The notes: generated by a model not told the origin, from the letters alone. A DNA stretch of 64,000 nucleotides from Gorsachius magnificus (GCA_034008185.1 CM067081.1:83534765-83598764); one strand, 5' to 3'. Shown: positions 22,201 to 36,473, counted from the stretch's first letter. Numbers and translations are program-made.

Positions 22201-25200
22201 CTGTGGAATTTCCCACCTCCATAGATCTGCTCATCCAATTGCGCAAGTGAGTGGTTCCCTTAATCCTTTTCACTACAAATAAACTGGGTTACATTAAACA
22301 GCTTAGCCGTAGGGCTCTCCCAGCTCGACCCCTTTTGGCTTACAGCTAGGGAGTGATTGTACAATTAAGAGCTGCTGTCAGACCTCGATGGCAGTGAACG
22401 TTGGTGGAGCTGAGCCACGGGGGTGATTTCTGTACCTAGGAAAAAGGATGCACAGGACAGCCGAAAGCTGAACCTCAGGACTAGTATTTCAGTCTTGATC
22501 TTCAGTATAGGCATGTGGAAAGGTTCTAAAAATCACTATAAACACATCAGAGGTGCAGTTGGCTTCCTATGCCATCACCCAATGGCAGCTGTCTAGAGGC
22601 CGGTATAAGAAAAGTCCATGCATAAATCAGTATTTTGTTATCCCCTCCCAGCTTCCAGTAAGGTGCAGCTTAGGGATGTCCCAAGACAGTGGTGCAACTC
22701 AGTTTTTAACAGCCCCCAATAGACTTCTGCCTTGCATCTTTATTGAACCCAGATTTTGGTAAACTGCTGCTTTTATTTAAAACAAAGTCTAAAAATTAAG
22801 GAGGACCACTCAGAACTCTTATTTGGAAAAAATCCCTACCAGTCCTTTCCACTTCTCTCATCCCTTCCTCCCCACAAAGGTATTTCTTTGGGATGGCTGT
22901 AAACAACAGTCGGGGGGTAGCAGTTTTGTGTATTTTGGCTTTTCAAAAGGTTTTGTAGGCAAGAGATCTCAGTGTAGTTTAGGAAACCAGCAGTGGTGTT
23001 GGCATCATTAGGCTGAAAAGTATTCTCAAAAACTACGTATGTTCTCACTTACTCTGTTTGCTCGCTTTCTTAGGAAAAAAAAAAAAGATTCATGATTAAA
23101 GGGGAAAAAATCCTTCTATGACTGTGTAAGTAATAGAATCCATCCACAGAGAATCTCGATTACACACTCAAAGCTCAAGACGAGCAAGTCTTTTCTCCGC
23201 TTTTGGTCAAGCAAGATTTCTGCGCTGCTCCCGCCCTGCCGAAATTAATAGTTGAGGCCGATGCGTGTGCGCTCACCTACTTCAAAGAATGGACCGAGTC
23301 CAAGCAATTCTTCTGCTACAACAGCCAGGTCTCCAAGAGAATACCCAAATAGCAATGTCACGGTCTATCACCCACCCAGAGCTCCACTGCACATGCCTCC
23401 ACCCACCAGCTCAGCAATTCCAGCTACGTAAGGACATACGCAGGGAGGTGAGGCCTCCAACTTCATACTCCAGCTATAACCACCCTTCAGGAGGGGCCGA
23501 GGCTCCCTCACAGGCTGCTCTTCTACCTTGGAGAAAGCCTGTGAGAATTCCTTTCCTTTGGACTATCCAGGCAGGACCACAACAGAGCAGGTTAGACAGG
23601 GCAGACAGTTGATGAATTAGCACACAAACACGAAGACAGAATTTTGCCACAGCGAGAACGTATTATTAATCGCATACTGTATTCCCCAGTAACTTATGCT
23701 TTTAAGAAACCAGAAGGAAAACAGCATTCTCGGTGTTTCCTTTTGACAGACTGTATTTCAGATTTTGGGCAACAGTCTTGGCCCTCTGTAATTCTTTCAG
23801 CCAAAATATTCAGAGCAACATGCTAAAAATCATACTTAAAAATCCAAATTTAAGCAGCTGAACCGAAGTGTCTTGCTTTTCTCAATTTCTATTCAAAATT
23901 TCTATTTCTTTCCTCTATTTCTGTTGGACCCCCATTAACACAACAATGGATGAAGACGCCAATATTTGAAATGTATTTCATATAATGACTGAGAGAGAAG
24001 CTTTTACAAAAAAAAAAAAGAAGGCAAGAGTGAACAAATCCACGTGGATTATACATGCGTTTACCCTTCACAAAAGCTGTTATGGAAATTTAGGTTGCTT
24101 TTTATTAAAGCTTCTTCCGAGATGTTTGCAGCTAGCCATTATACAAGGCTGCCATCAAAAAGGATGAATACTTACCAATAAGGTTGACTAAAAGTTCTGC
24201 TCATTACAATTGATTAATCTCTTCTCGGTTTGCCTGTATACACAGGCATACTGAACCGCCAGCTGCTTGATAGGGAAACAATTCCAAAATGATGAGTGTT
24301 CTTGACAATGTCACCAATGCATAAGAGTAAGCAGTTTTCCTTTCAGTGGGAAACATAGAGGTCATTGCTTCATTTTTATATTACATCTCTACTGTGCCAG
24401 AAAGTTTTTCATTTAAGAATGCTTTCAGTAGAAGAGAACTATTACCATTTTTCTTCAATCTTCAAAGCGTCTTTAACCAATCACAAACGCTTCTTCTGAA
24501 GATGAGGCTGATTTGCATATTTGCATGTAGCAAATGAGGAAGCCAGTTTCTGAAATTAAGACTAATTGTTTGTATGACAACTTGCACTTGCAGCTTCAGG
24601 GTGTAATTCCTTCTACTGGAGCTGGGAAAAACTCATGAGAAACAGAACCACCAGCAAGTGAAGAATTCCCTTTGGGCAGGGCTGTACGAGCGGTTGGTGT
24701 AACTGGAAGCGATGGTGCAATGTACAAGAAGGAATCAAGTCTGCAGCATAACAGGCATAACACTGTATTTGGGGGGGGGAAAAAAGTACATGATCCCATG
24801 ACTGAGGATCGCTGTGTAATACGTATGTGCAAGAAAGGTGAACGATACAGACCCTCTGACTGAACAGGCATTTTCAAATTGCAGTCGCATTGCTTCCATG
24901 ATCACATGTTTTATGTGAAAGATTTTTTAAAAATGTAAAGTGACACAGGAGTAGAAGGACTGCAACACAAAATCTCTAAGTTCCACTGAACTATCAGCAA
25001 AATGGGACACCTGGCCAACTACCAGCAACAACCTGTCCCCTGAAATTCAGGAGCAGTAGAGAGATTATTTGGCAGCAACTCTACATCTGCAGTAGTGTAT
25101 TCCTCCCTTTCAGGCCTTAATACACAGTTCCTAGGGAACATTTCATCCAGTTGTCTCTACTTCCAGCCTCATGAAGCATGTTAAACCCTCTCAGAAATAG

Positions 25201-26173
25201 TCAGAAGAACCAAGGGCAAAGAAATTTCTTCTGTGTTTTATCTGAAGTAGCAAGGGAATTCAATGTTTGTATTGTATGAGGTCTCTACAGATACTTTTGG
25301 AGACCAGAATTTCTGCTTCTACCAGCAGAACCCGTTGCATGCAAAAACAACCACAGCAAGAACTGGGTTGTTGAAAAGAACAGCCCGGTCCTACCCATCC
25401 TTCCTTTCTTCTGTACTGAACCGCACAGGGGAGACACCATCACCATGCTGGAAACGTTTCAAACAGGAACAGAGGGACCTATGCACATCAATCTGGGACA
25501 GGGTTTTCCCCCAGTGGATGCAACAGCCCTCCCATTCATTTGGTACCATACCATGCGTGTGTGGGTATAGACTGGCATTCCTGTGACAGTCCTGTCAATA
25601 CTCTTTGTGCTTCTCAGTATGTTAAAACTGACTTTGCTCTAAGTTCAACCTTCGTTAAACAACACAGCAGCTAAAAGAAAACTCAGCATCTGAGAACTGG
25701 AGTCCTGAAGTATGGAAGTTTGTTTATAAAAAATACAAATATATTACAAGGTGTTACAAGGAGAATTTATTCGGTCAACAAAGGAAACCCAAACAAAACA
25801 CTGAATTTCTGACAAAACCCACCAAAGCCAAGAGTGAAGACAAATGCAGGACTGTTCATAACCCTTTTCCCTCTCCTATCTCACACCAGCTTTTCAGATT
25901 GGTCACACCAGTAACAAGCCTGGGAGACTGGGCGCTTTTCATTTCAGTGTTCAGTTTAACTCTATCTCATCACATCTAAAGTGAAGGAGGTGGAACTGAA
26001 ATGAAAAAGTTGCTTTGAGAAAACATAGTAACTACAAGTAAAACCAAAGATATTCCAAACTGCACCACAGACTTGCTTTGGTGCAGCTGGCTGCTGCAGA
26101 GGGCACAGCAACTGCTGGTGTGGATTACAAACTACACATGCTGCAGAGATACACCAGACACAGTGTAAATTAA

Positions 26174-26248
26174 ACACAATTAAAATGGCATAATCATCAT
26201 AATAATAATGATGGCATAATAATAATGTACACAATTAAAATGGCATAA
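26174..26248 (+). repeat. 20-bp direct repeat flanking an (ATA)n patch
   Basis: The 20-mer ACACAATTAAAATGGCATAA occurs at 26174-26193 and again at 26229-26248. Between the copies lie imperfect ATA/ATC triplets and a further ATGGCATAATAATAATG. It looks like local slippage or duplication within the inferred GEMIN8 3'UTR. Confidence 0.85.
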
Positions 26249-26438
26249 GGTTCCTTTGCCCTGGCTTGGAAATGCTGCTTCATACAAACCACAGCCCTTC
26301 AGCACACAATGATATGTAGCAGCAGTGCTTCACAGAAAGTCCTTGGAAGCGTTCAGGTTACCATTTTCTAAGGAGTCACCAGCACTGAGGAGCCAATTCT
26401 GCCTCTCGTACACAGACCACTTGTGTGCCTCACTCCGC

Positions 26439-26520
26439 CTCTTTGGTTTTGGTCAGTTGTGCTTGCCCCACTAATAGCCAGCTATTAGTGGGGCAAGCAC
26501 AACTGACCAAAACCAAAGAG
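26439..26520. repeat. Perfect inverted repeat: 40-bp arms, 2-bp spacer
   Basis: The arm at 26439-26478 starts CTCTTTGG and ends CTAATAGC. It is followed by CA (26479-26480) and then by its exact reverse complement at 26481-26520. I compared all 40 pairs by eye and found no mismatch. The base just outside each arm no longer pairs. In RNA this would be a long uninterrupted hairpin inside the inferred GEMIN8 3'UTR. In DNA it would be a cruciform-prone near-palindrome. It may instead be a fold-back artefact of library making or assembly. No transposon ends were recognised. Confidence 0.95.
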
Positions 26521-27566
26521 CAACAGAAGTGGAGCCAAACAGCCTGTGCAGATGCGTAAGTACACACAGAAGCACATCTAACTTGCCTATGTTTAAGCTT
26601 TGTGCATATAATATGCAGGTGGCCACTGGAAAGCTGTACCTAAAATAAACATAGCCCTCAGGGCTACATGGCTTCCACATCTCCATATACAGCATACAGA
26701 GGTACCCTTACCCTATCAAACTAGTAAGTCTTGTTTAAAGCTTCAAACCAATTAGATGTTTTTTACTAGAATGGCAAAAATTACTGTAGGTGCTGGCACT
26801 GAGAGTGCTTTGTCCTCTTAAGTTTCTCTTCTGCTAAACAGATCTCTTAACAGACAGGGCCACATCAGGCTTCTCCCCCACTCCCCTCACCCCCTTCATT
26901 AAAACATTTTTCAATATAATTTTGCTTTAGAATGGAACTCCTGCCAGACAAGTATCAGTTGGGAAGAAAAACTTCCTGCTTTATAATAAACCTTTGAAAA
27001 AGAATTCAGATGGCTGGGCTACAGTAATTTGATATGTTGTATCTTGGCCAGTGGGTTCCCAGTTCTCAAAAAAGTCCAAGATTAGCAGACGTAGCACTTC
27101 AAGCTGTGCTGTTTTAAACAGGATCCAAATGCTACTATGTTAAACAAGTCTGAAAAATGGGACTACTCAATTTCCTAAATGAGAAGAGCAGACAATTAGT
27201 ATAGTCTTTTCCTTTTTCGCATTCCTTTAAGTCTTCCCAGTTCACTGAGTGTAGACATTGTTAGGTTTCTTGCAAGCGTGGTTAAGGCAGGCAGATATCA
27301 AATGAGTGAAACTATGACTTTAAACAGGTTTGATATTACTGCCCTCCTATTACTACTTGGCAGCTGTATGTAGGTAGAATGGACTGTGACCATCGCTGAC
27401 AGACAGTCTAGAAAGAACACAGGGCAAAGAAACACGCTGCCCTTGCTGGCCCCTGCCCCAGAGCCCAACCAAAACCAAAATTTGCAGTTTGTTCTTTCAG
27501 CAGCACAACCTTACTGAGGCACCCGACCCTGCGTCTCTGTGCCAGGTCAGAGCACAGTCCAGCTAC

Positions 27567-27817
27567 TCACAGCTTAAGGGGAATAATGGGCCAGTATTTG
27601 GGCTGCTTTTTGTCACAGTTTCTATCAAAGATAAGCTGCATGGCAGCCTCCATTGCCTGGATCTTGTCAGCTTCAGCACCATACAGTTTCTTCATTTCTG
27701 CCATTCGCCTCTCCCCAGGTCTTTCTGCAGGTGGCTCCACAGAACGCCCCATCCTTTTGTGAAGGTCTTGGTCAGCCTCCACGTACTGATGCTCAGCTTC
27801 CAGCTGCTGCTGTCTCC
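27567..27817 (-). CDS. GEMIN8: GEMIN8 last coding exon (C-terminal 83 residues)
   Basis: GEMIN8 is a core subunit of the SMN complex. It bridges SMN to Gemin6-Gemin7-UNRIP and takes part in loading Sm proteins on spliceosomal snRNAs in the cytoplasm and Cajal bodies. On the minus strand a cgtctag acceptor is followed by GG, which completes an Arg codon begun by a lone C at 46198. The frame then reads [45 protein letters not shown] and [13 protein letters not shown] before TGA. Human GEMIN8 has very similar text here (RRQQQLDAE, ERPGERRQAEMKRLYG, KQPKYWPVIPLKF). The residues directly before the acceptor (MWFIRLG) are intronic read-through, not protein. Confidence 0.97.
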
Positions 27818-30591
27818 CTAGACGAATAAACCACAAGAGATTTAAATTACTGAGCTATCAACCAATCACATTTTAACTTTTTAAATATTACATATTCAAA
27901 TTTGTGCTGGGTCTAGAGGGCCGAGATCCACGCATTCCAGGGTAACAGCCAACTTCTGCAACTTACAAAACAAATCGCGTGTTACTTATCCTGCTGTGCT
28001 CATTATGCATAATGACAAAGTCCTACTAAGCAGCATGATAAAGCCAGGCTGGAAAAAATGGGGAGAAGGGAAGAAGATCCTGGAACTGAATCCTAAAACC
28101 GCAGAAAACCTCTGTATTAGTAATAGCAAGTAAAAATCAGCATCGTTTCATTTCTCCCCAACATACACATGCCCTGAAAAGAAGAAAAAAACAGAACAAA
28201 CTCCACAAAAAAGAAAAAAAAAGGCCCCAAAACCAAACCCAGCCCGAGAGAGTTTCCAAAGTAATGACTTAGCAGCTGAGAGAAGGCAACTGCACAGGAC
28301 ACTGCAACTTTAGCTGAACCATAGCCAAGAGAAAATGTAATCACCTACTACCCTATCAAAATGAATAAATTGGTCTGCCATGTTAAGTGTCTGCCATCAA
28401 GTGCATCCAATGAAACAGCTGTAAGCACCGTGTTTAGATAAACTGGCCAACCTCATCCATTTCTCAAGACCTGCAAAGTTCAAAATTGACAGCCTTACTG
28501 CTATTGCTTTAAAGACAAGGCAAGACAGCACCCAACATAAATCCCTGCACCATATCTTTTGAAGAGGATTTAAAACAGTTTGGAGAGGTGAAACACTCGG
28601 ACCAATCTGTCATCAAAAATCTTCTTTGGTAAGCCCAGGAAGCGAGAACTTTATTTTGCATGCCCAAACATACCTCCAGTTCCTGGGTACTGCTCTGATG
28701 GATAATATGCTCTATGCAATTAAAAGAGTGAAGTGCTATACAAGACTCCCCTCTTATGGGGGCATTTCTACAAGATGAAGAAAATAACATGGCAGTTGTT
28801 GAACCCCTTCACCTACCAATAACAAAGGATGGTTCTCAAAACTGCATCATAGAAACAGGTCCCTACTAATAAGAGCAACGTTTTGGTTTTGTTTTTTTTT
28901 TAAACATCAAAAGGGACAGAGTGTCCACTGGTCAGGATGCATTAGTCACATACAGGACATGTTTCTCAGCGTTTGGTGCCATGCACCTCTTCCCTCCTTC
29001 CCCTAAGACAGAGATTTAGCTTTCACAAAACACATGACATCTGCAAACCCTAACCAAAAGTTAAGTATCCTGACATATCTGTGTCAAACATCTGCAGTTT
29101 ATTTTTACACTGGAAAATACTGTACAGAGCAGCCAACTGCCTGTCTGTCAGCCTTACTAAATGAGTTATTCCCTGTACCTCATTCACAGAAAATAGGTAT
29201 TTTGAACAGTGTAATCAGAAACTTCAATTCTGGCATCTCTTCATATGACAGGGACACAGAAAGCTTTTGTCCTGTCATTTCAAACACCATCCACAGTTTT
29301 GTGTTGGTAGTTGAAGGGCAAGAGTGCTTGAGAGCTTATTAGAAATCTATTCCAGAGAGATGTTTCACTTTCTGTGATTTTGCTTTAAGGGCACACCCCC
29401 GAAGTGTGCTGAACTGCCAGAATTTGTGAGGAAACATACATTAGAGTCCATATGTGTTTTTGGAAGAGTCAGATTTATTTGGTGTCAGGCCATTTTAACC
29501 AGAAGGTCTGAATTAAAAGAACTAACATTGCCTACAGAGGGCCCAGCACTGTGAGGACAGTCTATAGCACTAAGGCTGTGACTACACAGGTCACTTGCAT
29601 CCCACTGAAATAAACGCACCGGGACACCAGACTGCCCACAAGCAGGTAACATGCTTTTAAGCCTAAACTTGATGCAAATTACACTGAATAGCGTTAGACA
29701 GAAACCAAAAATCTATGCTGGAACCATATGTCTCCCACTGTAGGTTACACTGCAGAACTCCGGCAGGGCAATGAATTGAACCCATGTTTGTTGACTCTCT
29801 TGTGCCACAAAGATAATTGCTTATGCCCATAGAAAATTTGCTTTCATTAGTGCCATAGCTGCATGCTAGAGACAGCTGCTTCCTTGCTTGCTTGCTGTAG
29901 AATGCTCTCTGATAGCTCATTGCACCCAATAACACTTAAGAAAAATTAATTTCTCTGGAGATAGATAATGAATTCTTCTGTTTGGAAATTAAATGGGTCT
30001 CTAGCAGAAGCTTTATGGTGGATGAGTGGATTACAGTTTAGTGTGCATCAGTCTCCATTTTGTAGCACAGAGTAGTTCATAAACCTGCAGATCCTCATGT
30101 TAATCAAAATAATAATACCAATTTAAATTCCATTCTCAAAATCACCTAACGAATGTCTGGAGTATGTGTTTTACTTTACACTAATCAGATGTACTGCCCT
30201 TAACTTTCTCACCTGCCTTTTACTGTTCCAGTAAAAAGGAAAAAAAAAAAAAAAGTACTGTTCCTTTTACTGTTTAGCTCCTAGTTAAAAAATTCCTAGA
30301 GTGACTCTATTACAGAGTCTCAGACACGTAAAACAGGTCTACAGTGTCCAGGTAGAGGCTGGGGACAGAAATCTGCTACAGGGACCCACAGTTTTTTGTA
30401 CCAAAGCCTGAATTTGAGCACAGAACATGGCAACTGTTGCTGGTAATACCACTGTAGCTGTGTGGAATACGCTACAGTTTCCAATCAGCTATTGGTGGAA
30501 AGATACTACCATGACAAACTCCACTGTCAGTGACAACACTATTTGCTGTCATGGACAATCAAGGAAAGAGAAGCCATGGAACTAAACCAAA

Positions 30592-31660
30592 GAATCATAG
30601 AATATCAGGTTGGAAGGGACCTCAAGGATCATCTGGTCCAACCTTTCTTCGCAAAAGCACGGTCTAGACAAGATGGCGCAGCACCCTGTCCAGTCAAATC
30701 TTAAAAGTGTCCAATGCTAGGGATTCCACTGCTTCCCTGGCGAGATTATTCCAATCGGAACCTCCCCAGGAGTAACTTCTACCCATTACCCCATGTCTTT
30801 TCCATGTGATTCCTTCTAAAAAGGGAGTCTCCATCTTCTTTGTAGCCACCCTTTAAATAGTGGAACATAGTGATAAGGTCTCTGCTAAGCCTTATTTTCT
30901 CAAGGCTGAACAAACCCAGTTCTCTCAGCCTTTCCTCATACGGCAGGCTTCCCAAGCCTTTGATCATCTCTGTGGCCCTTCTCTAGGCCCTTTCCAGCCT
31001 GTCCACATCTTTTTTTTTGTATAGTGGGGACCAAAACTGAACACAGTATTCCAGGTGTGGCCTGACAAATGCCAGGATTGTAGAGTGGGATAATGGCTTC
31101 TTTATCTCTGCTGGTGATGCCCTTGTTGATGCAAGCCAGCATCCTGTTGGCTTTCTTTGCCGCAGGAGCATGCTGTTCACACTGAGCCTGCTGTCCACCA
31201 GGACCCCCAGGTCCCTTTCCACAGAGCTGCTTCCCCAGCCAGGAAGATCCCAGTCTGTGCTGCTCTCCTGGATTAGGTTTTCCCAGGTACAAGGCCTTAC
31301 ATTTGTCTTTGTTGAACTTCCTAAGTTTCTTGTTCCAGCCTAACCAGGTTTTCCTGCAGGGTGGCTCTCCCTTCTGAAGTGTCCACTTCCCCACTCAGTT
31401 TGGTACCATCAGCAAACTTCATCAGGGTATACTCGATGCCATCATCCAGATCTCTTACTGAACAGTGTTGGGCCCAATATCAATCCCTGGGGGACCACAC
31501 TTGTGACAGGTGGCCAGTTTGAAAAGGAGCTACCTACCACCACCCTCTGGTGTGGCCTGTCAGCCAGTTCCCCACCCATGGCACAGACCGCTTGTTGAGA
31601 CCATAATGCATCAGTTTCTCTAGGAGGCAGCTGTGGGAAACTGTATCAAAAGCCTTGGAT
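30592..31660 (-). mobile_element. Old CR1 copy, decayed ORF2 C-terminal region and 3' end
   Basis: The 3' tip (plus strand AGAATCATAGAATATCAGG, then TTGGAAGGGACCT) starts at 30592 and the element runs in minus orientation. Recognisable ORF2 text is split between frames: [23 protein letters not shown] at 30779-30967, [17 protein letters not shown] at 30983-31222 and KDKCKALYLGKPNPGEQHRL further on. Frameshifts and stops make it a dead copy. Similarity fades near 31660, upstream of which the RT core is missing. It differs clearly from the copies at 14.3 and 54.3 kb, so it belongs to another, older subfamily. Confidence 0.92.
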
Positions 31661-34600
31661 GGTCACTTCCATTTCTTCCCCAAGATGCTCTTCCCCTCCT
31701 GAAGCTCTTTTCGGAATTAACTTCTACCAAGTCCAGTTCTGCTGGGAAGTCATCTTTACCTGGCCAAAACCAATTGAGACCCCTTTTCCCAAACACAATA
31801 AATAGCTTTTTTTCTCCGTATTTTAAGGAATACTGAGATTTCTACCTAACTCGTACTGCATCCTGGGACATCATCAGTGATTCCAGGCCTTTTGAAAGAA
31901 AGTTTTGCATTGTCATTCCCAATCCCCCACTCCCTCCCCCACTTCTCCCACCTTTTATGGATGACTTTTAATCTGCAGTATACTAGCTGAAAAGAAAAGC
32001 GAACAAATACAGACAACTACTTCCATCCTCAGGGACTGCCAAAAGCAGAATAAACAGTAACTAGTACCTTAGCTATTCACTGCATTTGGGGCTTCACAAA
32101 TGCCCTCTTACATACTTTCAGCAAAACTATGACCTAAGCCCTTCAAGACATAAGCTATTTTCCCCATTGGCCCTTAGAAACTCAGATGTCTTGTTTCTCT
32201 TATTTTATGAAAAGGAAAACGTTATATACTTTCCGTAAATTTGATCCACTTTGCTCTTCTTTCTTTTTAATATCCTTTGAGAAGCTTAAGTAGTAATAAA
32301 AAAAAATTCCTGTCTGGAATTCATCCTTTTCTTATTAAAAAACAAAACCAAAAAAACCAAGGAAAAAATCAACCTCAAAACCAAAACCCTCCCAAATTCC
32401 CTTATTTGGAGAGAAGTCTCCAAGGAGAGACTTTTCAACATTAAAAGGAGATAAAAGTAGGGAGGGTAATTATCGATGTTGGATTTTCAATGAAGGCACT
32501 GAAGGATTCATACCCAGCATTGTGTGCTTTCTTGTACCATTTTTAGCTCTTAATATTTATGTGTCCAACCCCTAGCTCACCATAAGCCAGTGATCATACG
32601 CAATCTGACGACGTTTCTTAGACAGGCAGCCTTCTCCACAGCTCTCTAGGTGCACACACTCTGCCATCTGCCACGTTCCTGGGCTCTGCCCACAGTAGTT
32701 ATGGCAAGAGACCAAGGGCTTGCTCCCCCTAAGTGTCAAATGGCCTTTACTGACTTTCAGTTTCTTGCTTAGTTAGCACATTATTCTTCAAGGAAATACT
32801 GCACTTTCCCCAGCTGTGATCTGTTTTTTCTTTTCCATGATTTCAGACTGACCTATAGCCCCTTCACATATTTGCCTGCTTATTTCAGACGATGAATGAT
32901 TTTCTGTTACTGCTGCATGTGCACTTCCTGAGCTTTCTCATCTTGTCTTAAATGCTACCTGAGCTGGTCTTGAGCAGCCCACACTAACAGAGTTAAAAAC
33001 ACTACCCATTTCTACTGATTAAAACCCCCTAGTTCTCTCTTTGAATGCCACTTCCCACAAGCCTATCTGCTGTGTTAAATATTCTGCCCACACAGGCTTC
33101 TCAATGCAAAATGCCAGCTTCTTCATCTCCCTAGAAAAACTAAGTACCTTCACCATAAACTTACATGAGTTTTTCTGAAGTGATAGCATCAGATCATTTT
33201 ATTACGCCCATACTTGTGTGAACCAAGCACATCATGGGGAAAACCAAAATCTTTGCCTAAAGGATTCCAACAAAATAAGGATTTAAATCTGAGTATTTGT
33301 AAACAGGATATTCAAGGAGTTTAATTTCTACAGAGCTCTACATATCTCTGGTTTTCCAGAGGGCTGACATCTCAAGCATTACTCTTTATCTAGTGCAAAG
33401 CTTTGCAGGACAAGGGTTTCCATCAGTGGGAGCCTGTGAGATACAAACAACTGTGACTTACCCCCACATCTGTAAAAATAAAATATTCTGGGTTGCCGAA
33501 AACAGCAGTCTTGCTTGCTGGAGGGTTACTTTGGAACACTAAGCAACTCCGAGAAATTTTTGAAATGTACTGAAAGAAGAGAGCGATGATTTCATAGCGG
33601 AATGAACAGTCTCATTCTAGCTGTAAGCTGGCTTGGGGAAAATTGACTTATGTTTAAACTTCTCCTTAAATTTAAGACCTTGTGCTTGCAAAAAAAAAAA
33701 AAAAAAAAAAAGGATTACAGATGACAATGCAACTTCCCCCTTCCCATTTTTAACAGGAGAAGTCTGATCTTCAAAGAAATGGAGACAGCTAGGTCATATC
33801 TTACTATGTCCACAGTCTAACCAACGCAGAAAAATCAAATGCTGTAGCTGGCTTGAAAACATTAATTTGGAATAAAAGCGATTTTTTGGGAGAGTAATTG
33901 CCTGCAGTAATAAGCTCTCAGTCACCAGAGTCACAAACACCATGAAAGAGAACTACCAAAAACGCTGAAGGTATTAGACCCCCAAATATCTACACTGACA
34001 AGTCTTCCCTCTGCTAGTTGAGGAGGGAATGAGTTAAAAGAAATTGAGTATTTCACCACATATATCTACAAGCAGTGCAATATTGTCAAGAAAAAAGAAA
34101 ATGTTCTGTTACAGGCTTTGAAGTAAGAGCAGATGTGATTCCTTGGCAGGCTTGTGGCAGTCTGAAACCATGATTCCATGGACATTTTTCTTTCCTCAGC
34201 TACAAAGCCAGCTTAGCAGTTTCTGCTCCCCTCCTTCTCCCCTAGCTGCATGCTCCAGCTCCCAGGCCCCTCAAGGATGCTGCTACAGTCGTCTAGGGGG
34301 CCACACAACCACTGAATGATTCTTACCAAAACCAAAAACCCCAGCAAGTTACATTTAATCCTGGTACAGTTCAGCGTCTTGGCACCACACATGCTGAAGT
34401 AAAGGGGCAGCACTGGAGCAGGAGTGAATGGCTAGGAAGAAAAATTGCTTAACCTGGCTTTGGCACCGAGACGCCTTCATTGAAGTACAGTACAATAAAA
34501 CTATTGGTAAAAGCAGGAAACAGTCTAAGGTGAGAGAGTGTGCTCCCTAAGAAAGATGCAGTTGCAAGAGGCTGTCTAAGCAGACAGCAAACAGATTTTG

Positions 34601-36473
34601 CAAATCCAAAGTACTCTGATACCTTCTCTTTCACTGTAATACAGATTTTCTACACATTTTAAAGAGGACAACTCTGTAGAAACAGGGCAAAATTACTTAC
34701 CAAGACAGCAAGTGGAGAGAAATTACCTTGGAAATCAAAATGAATAGAAAGCCAGGAAGTAAGGGTAGAACCAAGGTGTTCCACTTCCAGGTTTGCTACT
34801 GGGTGGTATGTATCACACTCAAGTTATTTAACCACATGCCTCACTTTAATTAATCTGTAAAATGAATCTAATACTTTCCTATCCAACATAGAGTTTTAAA
34901 GAATTAATTATCTCACATTATTTTGAAATCTGTGGCTTAAGTAACTGGCAGAAAGTTACACAGTTAATCAGAGAATAGAGAAGCCGATTTCTGTTTTAGA
35001 AATAGGATTAAAAACCAAGAAGCGTTGTCTTGTGGTCTCCAAAACAAACTGCCAAGGATTCTAGATGGAAAGAATGCAAGCCTTCATGTCCATGTTTACA
35101 CTAGCAGTAGGCTACATTGGTTACTGCCCAGATAAAAGACAAATCACCTTTCTTTTATTTTCTTCTATTACCTTCCACAATGAAACCGTTAAGAAGGGAT
35201 ATTCTTATCCCAACCAGAAAATGTACAGAAACGATCCAACTGTGTAAATGCAAAGCAACCAGCTAGCCCAGTGGAACCTCAAGTGAAAGCCTGCTCTAGA
35301 AATTTCAGTGCTCTACCTGTAAGTCATAATCAGGTGTCTGTGCATCTAGGATGGAAAACACACAGGCAAGCCCAGCATAACCAGGGATCTGTATCACACC
35401 AGGGTCACCCAGGTGTCCAGACTGTACGCTTGTGCCATCTGACAGATTTAAAGAGCCAGGAAGTTGCTGACCAACCACTGCTTAGAAATTAGTACATGAT
35501 CAGGCACTGGCAGCTGCCTCTAGTAAGGATCAAGTCTACAGCAAGAAGCTTAAATACAGACCAGCTGACTCTGCACTCCCATCCCCCAAAACAACTCCAG
35601 TCTGTCGCTGATGGCAACAATGCTGACGCCAGACAAAGACACCAGTGCTAGAGTAAACAGAAGGATTACTTAAATCTATATATAACTGTATCCACATATA
35701 CACACACGTATATGGCACAGTCAGAGGAGACTCAAATGTTCAAATTTAAAAGTGTTTTTTTAAAAGCAAACCAGCACATTGAAGAAACAGGAGTTTCACA
35801 ATCAGTTTTTACATGTGCCCTGAATAGAAATTAAACACGTGCACTCGGAAGAAAGTGTTCTGTGATGTACAGAGCGCTAGACAGCTAAATAATATTGAAA
35901 GCTTGGTGCAAAAAAGGAAGCAGACTGTACCAGTCTTCTAAATCAAACTCACGCATTTGAACTTTACATTGAAATTTCTTTCTTGACTCCAGCCACAGGC
36001 TACACCGCTGAATTCAACTTTATCACATGACATGAGAAAGCAACCCAGTAATATATGCAGGGAACTCCGCAGCTTTGTAAGAAACATTTGAAAAAAATTT
36101 TTGAGAGCAACCTGTAACCATGTCATCAATTTTCCAAAAGGAAGCTTATCAGGCTATGAACTGACCTTTCAGTCAACTGTCAGGTCCACAAGTTAGCATT
36201 ACCACAAACATATGGAATTAAATTACAATGTCTAATCCAGATAAAATCAATTTCAGCAAGTAAATATGCATTTTTCCATGCTGTTAGTAAACTACAGTGT
36301 GCTGCCTGACCAATCCTTTTGAAAGAGCCATCTGGAAAGACGGTCACTAAAGGAGTCAGAAAAATAGATCACAACTGGTGAAAGAAAGAGCTGAGGGGTA
36401 GCTTTGGAAACTTAGTTTACCTCTGACCTTCTGAGTTTCTCATTGCTCATTTCAGCATTCTAGTAAATGAAAT

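Larger units (their letters stand above)
14828..25765. other. Intergenic stretch between the GPM6B promoter side and the GEMIN8 3' end
   Basis: About 11 kb of AT-rich sequence without a gene I can support. It holds a T-run at about 16921-16937, a (TTTG)n run at 17101-17118 and a G14 run at 19240-19253. A 117-codon minus-strand frame at 18499-18852 has non-random-looking composition and is discussed among the findings. No tRNA, snRNA or CR1 was recognised in this stretch. Confidence 0.5.
25766..27566 (-). other. GEMIN8: Probable GEMIN8 3'UTR with candidate poly(A) signal
   Basis: The minus-strand sequence after the GEMIN8 stop codon (27567-27569) stays noncoding. The first AATAAA I find on that strand is at 25766-25771 (TTTATT on the plus strand), giving a 3'UTR of about 1.8 kb. 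The segment includes the perfect inverted repeat at 26439-26520 and an ATA-rich duplicated patch at 26174-26248. The true end is unproven: a variant hexamer upstream or a longer form could be used. Confidence 0.5.
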
